Below the pieces are notes generated by a model. It ran no database searches and was not told where the DNA came from. It saw only the letters and a program-made list of their open reading frames with translations. This document shows positions 8,856 through 14,227 of a DNA stretch of 25,636 nucleotides, one piece after another. Every line of letters begins with the position of its first letter. Position 1 is the stretch's first letter. Source of the DNA: COMBO-56-21 sp038852315 (lineage in GTDB: Archaea > Thermoplasmatota > Thermoplasmata > UBA10834); NCBI GenBank assembly GCA_038852315.1, contig JAWCKF010000026.1, positions 1 through 25,636 of the forward strand, written 5' to 3'. A program made the position numbers and the translations under genes.

Positions 8856-10463
8856 TTGAAAGGGAGAATCGCAGTAGTTCTGATGAGCGCCGCGATGTTG
8901 ATTCTAGTCTCGGCCCCGACAGCGACAGGTGGGACACACGAGATAGTCAAGGGTAAAGGCGGCCCCAAGATGAGCGCCGTGACTTGGGATTATGTGCCGC
9001 CGGACTACGGTTATTGGTCGTGTGACATCGTCAACAATGGGCTGAGATGGCTCGATATCACCGTGTACGACAACACTGCCGACGGGCTTGAAGAGATCAT
9101 GCACCAGAGAATAAGGTTCGCCGCATACGATGCCTATCCACATGGTGATGTATCTTCGGAAAGGGTGAGGATGTCGCCAGCCCACAGATACGTCATAACC
9201 GCGATACCGAATGGGCCAGATGGTTCCTATTGCATGCTCGAGGACAGGTTCTTCGTGCTGATGCCTCCGGTGGCGATGTTCACCTTCGAGATAGATGGCC
9301 TGACTGTTCATTGCGACGCAACTTCTTCCTACGATGCTGACGGATACATAGTCTCGTATGACTGGACATTCGGCGACGGAGGAGCTGCTTCGGGCAGTAT
9401 CGTCGATCACACATACGAAGGCATCGGATGGTGGAAGATTTCCTTGGTCGTCAAAGACAACGACGGACTCTCGGATTCGACAGAATCGCTGATCCACATA
9501 CGCGACCTGCCACCAACAGCGTCATTCACGGTAATCATAGACGGCCTCACAGTGATTGCCGATGCATCTGCATCTTTGGACGACTTCGGAATCGTGAAAT
9601 ACCTGTGGTACTGGGGCGACGGATCGGCCAGCACGGGCGTGACTGCGACTCACACCTACGGCGATGCCATACAATCGGCGTCGAGAGTCCCTTGTTCGAC
9701 CTCAGCGATGGAATCTGGCTCCGTGGTGCAAGACATCGGCGTGTTTCAGATCTTCGGATTCACATATGATCAGGAAGGCAGGCCACTGGCAGGCTGTATG
9801 ATGACCATCTCGAACACGAGGACCGGGGACGTCCTCAACACGGTCAGCGATGAGTTCGGCTTCTATCTAGCATATGGCTGGGACATGCCGTCCGGGATCC
9901 TGAACGGTGATGTGATCGAAGTCACGGCTAAGACCGGTGAAGCGATCGGATGGAACGAAGGGGTCGTCGACCTGGAATCCGGACTCCTATGGATCGACGT
10001 GGTCTTGAATCCCGTCCAAGTCGGGGGGATCCGCAGCTACACCATAACGTTGACCGTCACCGACACCAGTGGACAGATGAATGTGATGACGATGGAGATT
10101 GCGATCGCGCCCTTGCCAGTCGCATCGTTCACATACGTTGTGAGTGGCTCAACGGTCTACGTCGATGCATCCGGATCGAGCGCCGAAGCGGGCATCGCAT
10201 ACTACACCTGGGACTGGGGAGATGGCTCGCCTTTGGAGACGACGACTTCACCGACTGCGTCGCACACGTACGGAGCATCTTCACTCACATTGGCTGCTGT
10301 GGGCAGAGTCTACGCATGGCACGAAGGCGCAACTGGTCGATACTTGCAAACGGAGAAGGACGGCGGCTTTTACGACGAAGGATATCTGATCACCTTGGTG
10401 GTGACCGACAAGCTCGGTCAGACTGGGAAGGTCTCCGAGTGGGTTTCGATTGCCCCGGAGTGA
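8856..10463 (+). CDS. Secreted protein with three PKD domains, two of them interrupted
   Basis: About 535 residues. TTG 8856 is chosen because GAGGGGGAG (8841-8849) sits 6 bases upstream and the protein then begins directly with a signal peptide (KGRIAVVLMSAAMLILVSA). An in-frame ATG at 8817 would add 13 charged residues. An N-terminal beta domain is followed by a complete PKD repeat (WTFGDGG...VVKDNDG). In PKD 2 (WYWGDGS...HTYGDA) a carboxypeptidase-regulatory-like beta domain (YDQEGRPLAG...SDEFGFYLAYG) interrupts the fold before its last strands (YTITLTVTDTSG). PKD 3 (WDWGDGSP...ASHTYG) has a shorter insert before YLITLVVTDKLG. PKD domains usually mediate surface or cell-cell contacts. No C-terminal anchor is seen, so it may be released or bound to the envelope. 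Confidence 0.85.
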   Translation: MKGRIAVVLMSAAMLILVSAPTATGGTHEIVKGKGGPKMSAVTWDYVPPDYGYWSCDIVNNGLRWLDITVYDNTADGLEEIMHQRIRFAAYDAYPHGDVSSERVRMSPAHRYVITAIPNGPDGSYCMLEDRFFVLMPPVAMFTFEIDGLTVHCDATSSYDADGYIVSYDWTFGDGGAASGSIVDHTYEGIGWWKISLVVKDNDGLSDSTESLIHIRDLPPTASFTVIIDGLTVIADASASLDDFGIVKYLWYWGDGSASTGVTATHTYGDAIQSASRVPCSTSAMESGSVVQDIGVFQIFGFTYDQEGRPLAGCMMTISNTRTGDVLNTVSDEFGFYLAYGWDMPSGILNGDVIEVTAKTGEAIGWNEGVVDLESGLLWIDVVLNPVQVGGIRSYTITLTVTDTSGQMNVMTMEIAIAPLPVASFTYVVSGSTVYVDASGSSAEAGIAYYTWDWGDGSPLETTTSPTASHTYGASSLTLAAVGRVYAWHEGATGRYLQTEKDGGFYDEGYLITLVVTDKLGQTGKVSEWVSIAPE

Positions 10464-10637
10464 TTGCGACTTCCGAAACGATGCCTTATGCCTTGATACG
10501 ACCGCTCCGAGCAGAAAGCCCATACAGATGGAAGACTGGCTCGAGTCAACGCTCATCAATCAACTGTCCGCAGCCTGCGGGGCAATCTGGGTTCTGAGAA
10601 ACGAAGCCCGAAGGAGCTGCGACAACAATAGCGGTGA
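10464..10637. other. Gap between the PKD gene and the island
   Basis: The 174 bases after the PKD stop hold no convincing gene. A plus-strand open frame from 10527 (MEDWLESTL...) runs on across the island boundary and into the opposite-strand nuclease-like gene. It lacks a ribosome-binding site and is treated as spurious. Confidence 0.45.
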
Positions 10638-10656
10638 GTGGAGTAGATCGGATTTG
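10638..10656 (+). repeat. Left copy of the tRNA-Pro-derived direct repeat (putative att site)
   Basis: gtggagtagatcggatttg matches 13501-13519 at 18 of 19 bases in the same orientation. The right copy is the 3' end of tRNA-Pro. The similarity continues weakly past the core (tatccga versus aaccga). Such repeats are left when an element integrates into the 3' part of a tRNA gene. Confidence 0.75.
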
Positions 10657-10680
10657 TATCCGAGCATACTGGCTCGGTTT

Positions 10681-11403
10681 CTAATTGTGGCATTTCCGGG
10701 AGAACGCACCAAACCCTTTCATGTTTTCCATTTGACCGCACTGAATCGACGGCTGAACGATTACAGAAGGGTAGTCGACGGTAAGAGACTTGATACGCTC
10801 GAGAGCTGACTGACCACACCTGCGCACGAAGAGGATTGCGCGTCCTTCGCGCATGAAACCGACATCGATGGCAGCTTGGAGCTTCTTGGCATCACGAACG
10901 ATCTTCATGGCCCGCTTTTCTGCGGTCCCAGTTCGGTCTGCCTGTCTGGAATAGCTCATCGCATTGCGCTTGTAGCTGAGTTCTATTCCGAAATCTATGA
11001 CTGGACCATTCTTCTCGGCCCATTTCTTAAGAGCCTTTCCGTGCGGACTGTAGTCTTGGCTCTTGACATACTCGTAACTGAACTCCCGAATCACGTCAGG
11101 GTTGAGAATCGCTAAGTCGTAGTTCCCTCTTCTAGCTCCCCTTGTGCCATCAGGCAGAATTCTGAAGTCTTTCCTGCCCCCCGTACACAGAAAAGGCGTC
11201 GGGTACTCTGTGTGTAGCAGAAGATGAGGAGATTTGTCCTTGTCGAGGACCACTTTCCTTCCAATCTCAACCTCGAGCAGAGCATGTAGTCTGCATACAA
11301 GGTCGTTTTCTGTGTAGAACAACGTGGGGGTATCATGAAATTCTCTGCACAATGTGACTATGCATTTGTTCACGGCAATGCTCGTACCTGTCGGATGCGT
11401 CAC
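10681..11403 (-). CDS. Hypothetical protein, possibly a PD-(D/E)XK-like nuclease
   Basis: The open frame reaches TTG 11487, but the first 28 residues look unlike coding sequence. GTG 11403 is preferred: GGTG precedes it by 3 bases and a possible box A (GTACATAG, 11431-11438) suggests a nearly leaderless transcript. GTG 11373 is an alternative. The 240-residue product contains FYTENDLVCRLHALL, LLLHTEYPTPF, R-R-G-N-Y-D-L-A-I-L-N-P and I-D-F-G-I-E-L-S-Y-K-R. A mixed fold with acidic residues in YDLAILN and GIELSYK resembles the D...ExK layout of PD-(D/E)XK nucleases; this is pattern-based inference, not a family match. It ends 24 bases from the left att repeat and is divergent from the GIY-YIG gene. 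Confidence 0.65.
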   Translation of the reverse strand: MTHPTGTSIAVNKCIVTLCREFHDTPTLFYTENDLVCRLHALLEVEIGRKVVLDKDKSPHLLLHTEYPTPFLCTGGRKDFRILPDGTRGARRGNYDLAILNPDVIREFSYEYVKSQDYSPHGKALKKWAEKNGPVIDFGIELSYKRNAMSYSRQADRTGTAEKRAMKIVRDAKKLQAAIDVGFMREGRAILFVRRCGQSALERIKSLTVDYPSVIVQPSIQCGQMENMKGFGAFSRKCHN

Positions 11404-11712
11404 TTTCACCGACCTTATGAAGGTTTTCCGGCCTATGTACTTTTCCCGGATGATGAACGGTTTCGGTGGCCATCGCACGGCCAACAAGCCAATATGTCCT
11501 CAAGCTGGTTCAATCAGAGGGAAAAGCGCTCGGGCTCCAAGCTCCTTGTTGGTGACGACGAATCTCCCATTTGGTATTGCGATAGTCCCTCACATTTGAC
11601 TGCACTTCGAGAGTTCTTGGCGGTGAGGTAAGAACGAAGTTCTCCATCCTCACCAAGCGGAATTGGCGTAGCGAGTCGGAAGGCGCAGGTTAGTCTTATC
11701 ACTTCGTACTGC
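11404..11712. other. Divergent intergenic region within the island
   Basis: About 309 bases between the leftward nuclease-like gene and the rightward GIY-YIG gene. It contains a possible box A for the leftward gene (11431-11438) and a strong hairpin at 11616-11657. Overlapping short open frames here show no recognisable domains. Confidence 0.4.
11616..11657. repeat. Two-tier inverted repeat
   Basis: CTTG-GCG-GTGAGG (11616-11628) pairs with CCTCACCAAG (11648-11657), leaving a 3-base bulge. Inside, AGAAC-GAA-GTTCT forms a second stem. The whole 42-base structure lies 56 bases upstream of the GIY-YIG start. It could be a terminator, a regulator site, or a recombination or processing site of the element. 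Confidence 0.55.
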
Positions 11713-12156
11713 ATGCAGTCTCAGGGCGTATGGGTGATTTCGACGGACGAAGATGAGCGCTACAATTCCGGACTTGAAGCAGGCCGAAAGGCGTTGAGAG
11801 ATCTCTTGTACGAACCTCTTGTGACATTTGCAGAGCTGAAGTCAAGCTTGGTGCCAGCAGCGCCGGGGATTTATCTCGTCTACGAAGATGGGGAACCGTC
11901 ATACGCAGGGTCAACAAGCGATCTGCGTCGAAGAATCTGCTACGATTTGCTTCCGGCTAATGACGATCACCACCTCGCCTATCACATGACGAAGCACATG
12001 TTTGATAACAACCAGGATAGATGCAAAGCCCATCTCAAAGCTCATTGCTCCGTAAGGTACCTGAAAGTTGACTCCTANNNNNNNNNNCGCTTCGTGATAG
12101 GTGTAGTTCGGCCGCGCTACAACCGTGGGTCGAAAGCCTTTCGCAGGGCCTCTTGA
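11713..12156 (+). CDS. GIY-YIG nuclease-domain protein, interrupted by the assembly gap
   Basis: At the shown gap length the frame stays open and gives 147 residues. The GIY-YIG core is clear: P-G-I-Y at 51-54, Y-A-G-S-T at 64-68 in place of YIG, then D-L-R-R-R with the conserved arginine region at 72-74, and R-P-R-Y-N near the end. The family makes single-strand cuts in DNA using a Tyr, an Arg and a metal-binding Glu. In many members that Glu sits shortly before a segment like FVIGVVRPRYN, which is where the 10 N fall, so it cannot be seen. ATG 11713 lacks a clear ribosome-binding site; GTG 11734 is an alternative. Length, frame and even continuity across the gap are uncertain. Confidence 0.7.
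   Translation: MQSQGVWVISTDEDERYNSGLEAGRKALRDLLYEPLVTFAELKSSLVPAAPGIYLVYEDGEPSYAGSTSDLRRRICYDLLPANDDHHLAYHMTKHMFDNNQDRCKAHLKAHCSVRYLKVDSXXXXRFVIGVVRPRYNRGSKAFRRAS
12078..12087. other. Assembly gap of 10 N
   Basis: Ten consecutive N inside the GIY-YIG gene. A round number usually marks a scaffold join of unknown length, so genes may be missing here and the two flanks may not be correctly joined. Confidence 0.95.
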
Positions 12157-12312
12157 TCCGAGTAGGACTCTTGCTTTGCGTTATCGCGGTGGGAAACCGC
12201 GCGATCGACGGGCCAGCAAATTGGATACCGGGTCCATCGGAAGGGAGATGCATTCGGAACAAGGAATCCTTTAAGTTGTCCTGGCCCAACTTATGTGAGG
12301 AAGCTGGGTGGC

Positions 12313-12320
12313 TTTATCTA
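12313..12320 (+). promoter_or_regulatory. Candidate box A of the TBP-repeat operon
   Basis: TTTATCTA inside the 10-base palindrome TATCTAGATA region. Transcription would begin near 12343, giving a leader of about 100 bases that contains the tandem repeat and both palindromes. Other start sites are possible. Confidence 0.35.
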
Positions 12321-12341
12321 GATATCATAGCATATTCTGCG

Positions 12342-12357
12342 CAGGTGGTCAGGTGGT
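12342..12357 (+). repeat. Tandem 8-base direct repeat
   Basis: CAGGTGGT occurs twice in immediate succession, between the box A and the paired palindromes. It may be part of the same regulatory region. Confidence 0.4.
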
Positions 12358-12362
12358 CCGCG

Positions 12363-12399
12363 ACTCTTAAGAGTGCCGTATGCTAGTACTCTGAAGAGT
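12363..12399. promoter_or_regulatory. Pair of palindromes, probable operators
   Basis: ACTCTTAAGAGT (12363-12374, perfect) and ACTCTGAAGAGT (12388-12399, 5-base arms) agree at 11 of 12 positions and are 25 bases apart centre to centre. They lie 43-79 bases before the TBP-repeat ATG. Two copies of one palindrome at helical spacing are typical of binding sites for a dimeric repressor. No repressor gene is seen nearby. Confidence 0.55.
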
Positions 12400-12441
12400 T
12401 GTGAAAAGAATCTAGGATTGCATGTCCGGAGGCTACTGTGA

Positions 12442-12672
12442 ATGGTCAGGTTTGAGATAGTGAATGTAATTGCCACTGCATCATTGAATCAGAAACTCAA
12501 CTTGAACACGATAGGGCTCCTTGAATACGTGTTTCATGATGAAGCCGTGTATGGTGGTCACGCTGCTTACTTTAGATCCCCTGAAATGAAAGGGACAGTT
12601 TCTCTATTTTCCTCTGGCAAGATGATAACCGTTGGGACTGGGAGAAGTAGAGCCACAAAGGCTCGACTCTAA
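12442..12672 (+). CDS. Single TBP-repeat (half TATA-binding-protein) protein
   Basis: This 76-residue protein aligns by eye with one repeat of archaeal TBP. I-V-N-V-I-A-T-A-S-L corresponds to the first strand, KLNLNTI to the first helix, Y-G-G to the FPG turn, and F-S-S-G-K-M-I-T to the hallmark FSSGK strand. A normal TBP has two such repeats (about 180 residues); here only one is present and it stops just where the final helix should begin. GGAGG (12428-12432) nine bases before ATG 12442 fixes the start. Its 3' end overlaps the next gene by 41 bases in a different frame, so the two are translationally linked. It could dimerise into a saddle, act as a promoter decoy, or serve as the DNA-binding partner of the HsdS-like protein; these are hypotheses. 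Confidence 0.72.
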   Translation: MVRFEIVNVIATASLNQKLNLNTIGLLEYVFHDEAVYGGHAAYFRSPEMKGTVSLFSSGKMITVGTGRSRATKARL

Positions 12673-13285
12673 GTACTATTTCATGAAGCAATATGTCCGC
12701 AATCTCATGAAGTCTGACGCAAGAGTGGTGAAACTATCAGAGATTGCCACGATACAGCAGCCTATGATCGTGCCGTCAAGAACCCCTGACAAAGAGTACT
12801 ACTATTTGGAGGTTCCCGACACATCTGAAGAGACTGGCCTAATTGGAGACATCAAGAGAGTCAAAGGAAGACTAGTGAATGGAAGTAAGGTCAGATTCAG
12901 GGCGGGTGATATCCTTTTCGTTCGGATATTCCCAGAAAAGAACAGGATTGCCATTGTCCCAGAAGGAATAGATGAAGGTGTTTGCTCGAATGAAATATTC
13001 ATTGTTCGCTCAAAGAACCCCAAGGAAATGGACCCCTATCTACTGCTAGCTAGCCTGAAATCCAGGATTGTCTCTAATCAAGTCAAGGATCTGATTGCAG
13101 GAAGTTCATCTTCTAGACCCCGCTTGAGTCGGGAACTGCTTGAGGACATACTCGTTCCAGTCCTATCAAGGGAGGACGGCGAGGCCGTGGCTGAAACAAT
13201 GAGACGCATACTGAGAGACTACTGGTCTTCATCTCAGGGATTTGTAAGGGGGTACGAGGAGATCAAGGCACGTTTCGGCGAGTGA
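12632..13285 (+). CDS. HsdS-like target-recognition-domain protein, half size
   Basis: From TTG 12632 it encodes 217 residues. The pattern is that of one type I restriction specificity (HsdS) target-recognition domain: KLSEIATIQQP, then YYYLEVPDTSEETGLIGD, FRAGDILFVRIFP, EGVCSNEIFIVRS, DPYLLLASL, and the closing segment LSRELLEDILVPV followed by a helical stretch. Full HsdS has two such domains (about 400 residues), so this is a half-size version that may dimerise. TTG 12632 keeps R-L-D-S-K-Y-Y, often seen ahead of such domains, but lacks a ribosome-binding site. ATG 12683, ten bases after the TBP-repeat stop, is the alternative. No HsdM or HsdR gene is visible in the window, so a classical restriction role is not established. 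Confidence 0.7.
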   Translation: MGLGEVEPQRLDSKYYFMKQYVRNLMKSDARVVKLSEIATIQQPMIVPSRTPDKEYYYLEVPDTSEETGLIGDIKRVKGRLVNGSKVRFRAGDILFVRIFPEKNRIAIVPEGIDEGVCSNEIFIVRSKNPKEMDPYLLLASLKSRIVSNQVKDLIAGSSSSRPRLSRELLEDILVPVLSREDGEAVAETMRRILRDYWSSSQGFVRGYEEIKARFGE

Positions 13286-13501
13286 CTCATGACCGACGAG
13301 ACAACGTCAAGTGTATTCTGACGCACCCTTTTTTCCGCCGAGGATAAGGAAAGGACAAGGGCAGGTCTTGCGAGGGCGAGGGCGCGGGGCACAGACCGGA
13401 ATCTGCGTTCTCCTAGGTGAGGGCGGCTTGGCAGGCATGGAAGCCCCTCCAAGCCGAAATTCGAAAAGTGCAAAATTAGAATTTGGCCAGTAAATCGAAA
13501 G
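13286..13501. other. Right end of the island, non-coding
   Basis: This 216-base stretch contains a T6 run (13329-13334) that probably ends the upstream operon. A G+C-rich tract follows, and then a 7-base-pair hairpin (GGCTTGG 13425-13431 with CCAAGCC 13449-13455). Short open frames here show no domain. A small RNA or the recombination region of the element could lie here, but nothing decides it. Confidence 0.4.
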
Positions 13502-13519
13502 TGGGGTAGATCGGATTTG
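13501..13519 (+). repeat. Right copy of the att-like repeat, within tRNA-Pro
   Basis: gtggggtagatcggatttg covers the 3' end and part of the T arm of the tRNA-Pro gene, matching 10638-10656 at 18 of 19 bases. Because the tRNA gene stays intact on this side, this is the copy that would keep the gene functional after integration. Confidence 0.75.
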
Positions 13520-13575
13520 AACCGATGACCTCATGCTCCCAAAGCACGCATCATACCAAGCTAGACCACTACCCC
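13502..13575 (-). tRNA. tRNA-Pro (anticodon UGG)
   Basis: The minus strand folds into a full cloverleaf. The acceptor stem is GGGGTAG/CTACCCC, the anticodon stem is CGTGC/GCATG with loop TTTGGGA (anticodon TGG), and the T arm is ATCGG-TTCAAAT-CCGAT. The discriminator is A, the CCA end is not fully encoded, and no intron is present. The gene is co-oriented with rdgB and bud32. Its 3' end forms one of the two island repeats. Confidence 0.95.
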
Positions 13576-13615
13576 ATGGTTCGGCCTGTGTCCCGACCGG
13601 ATTAGCCTCTATCCG

Positions 13616-13622
13616 ATTAAAA
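13616..13622 (-). promoter_or_regulatory. Candidate box A of tRNA-Pro
   Basis: TTTTAAT on the minus strand, centred about 44 bases before the first tRNA base, which would leave a short 5' leader for RNase P to remove. Confidence 0.35.
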
Positions 13623-13663
13623 GGATATCGTCCTGCGAGGGTCGAATGACGCATAGCGAGGAT

Positions 13664-14227
13664 TCAAGGCAGTAGCATCGGCAACCTTTCCAGAAAGGCT
13701 TCGACCGCCCTCGCTCTGTGAGAGATCCTGTTCTTCTCATGGATGTCCATCTCTGCATATGTCTGAGAGTAGCCCTCGGGCACGAATATGGGGTCGTAGC
13801 CGAAGCCACCCGTGCCCCTCATGTCGTGCGAGATCGCGCCCCTCGCGACGCCCTTCACTATCGACGGTTGCTGCCCTGGGGCGATGAAACCGATGCAACA
13901 TTCGAACCTCGCACCTCTGTCCGACACACCCTCCATCAGCCTCAGGATGCCCTTGCATCCGATGGTCCTGAACACATATGATGAGTAGACACCCGGAAAG
14001 CCCCTGAGTGCGTCCACGAAGAGCCCCGAATCGTCTATCATCAGAGGGCCGCTGTGCCTCTGGACGAGCCATTCCAGGGCTGGAACTATGGTCTCCTCGA
14101 GCGTGTCGGCCTGTATCTCGGGGTACGAGAGTCTGACGTGCTCGAGCTCGTATCCGCGCTCGGCCATCTTCTGGGAGATCTCCTTGAACTTGCCCTCGTT
14201 GCTCGTTGCGAATCCTATTCTCTTCGT
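13664..14227 (-). CDS. rdgB: XTP/dITP diphosphatase (RdgB/HAM1 family)
   Basis: The family hydrolyses non-canonical purine triphosphates (XTP, dITP) to monophosphates, cleaning the nucleotide pool. The full N-terminus reads K-R-I-G-F-A-T-S-N-E-G-K-F-K-E-I, containing the SNxxK substrate motif, followed by L-M-I-D-D-S-G-L, F-P-G-V-Y-S-S and the GTGGFGYDPIF motif. No ATG, GTG or TTG lies upstream of this conserved start. The first ATG (14167) would delete the motif. The best position is ACG at 14227, just after GGAGAGGGCGG, giving 187 residues, a normal length. Either ACG is used as a start or a single base differs from the true genome. It overlaps the bud32 stop by 13 bases, so the two form an operon. 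Confidence 0.88.
   Translation of the reverse strand, partial: TKRIGFATSNEGKFKEISQKMAERGYELEHVRLSYPEIQADTLEETIVPALEWLVQRHSGPLMIDDSGLFVDALRGFPGVYSSYVFRTIGCKGILRLMEGVSDRGARFECCIGFIAPGQQPSIVKGVARGAISHDMRGTGGFGYDPIFVPEGYSQTYAEMDIHEKNRISHRARAVEAFLERLPMLLP

Larger units (their letters stand above)
12157..12441. other. Upstream region of the TBP-repeat gene
   Basis: These 285 bases hold no convincing gene. They contain a box A (TTTATCTA, 12313-12320), a tandem 8-base repeat (12342-12357), two matching palindromes (12363-12374 and 12388-12399) and the GGAGG ribosome-binding site at 12428. The density of symmetric elements suggests a regulated promoter. Confidence 0.5.
10638..13519. mobile_element. 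Putative integrated element or genomic island at tRNA-Pro
   Basis: The 2.9 kb between the two copies of the tRNA-derived repeat holds a nuclease-like gene (-), a GIY-YIG nuclease gene (+), the assembly gap, and the TBP-repeat/HsdS-like pair (+). Sampled rows are more A+T-rich than the backbone (40% G+C in the 12841 row, 68% in the 20281 row). It lies on the 3' side of the tRNA gene, as expected for tRNA-directed integration. No integrase is visible: the element may be a remnant, be moved in trans, or have lost sequence in the gap at 12078-12087, whose true size is unknown. Confidence 0.65.

Noticed and set aside
10450..10809. Plus-strand open frame of 119 codons (contains MEDWLESTL)
   Set aside because: It crosses the left att-like repeat and the 3' part of the better-supported minus-strand gene, has no ribosome-binding site, and shows no domain pattern.
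11335..11631. Plus-strand frames opposite the start of the nuclease-like gene
   Set aside because: They are probable shadows of the minus-strand gene and its promoter region, without domain patterns or start signals.
12153..12386. Plus-strand frame of 77 codons between the GIY-YIG and TBP-repeat genes
   Set aside because: It covers the box A and tandem repeat, lacks a ribosome-binding site and has no recognisable sequence pattern.
12442..12672. A complete TATA-binding protein
   Set aside because: Only one repeat is present and the next frame encodes a different fold, so it is not the general transcription factor of the cell.
13664..14167. rdgB starting at ATG 14167
   Set aside because: This start removes the conserved SNxxK substrate motif, which is clearly encoded just upstream in the same frame.
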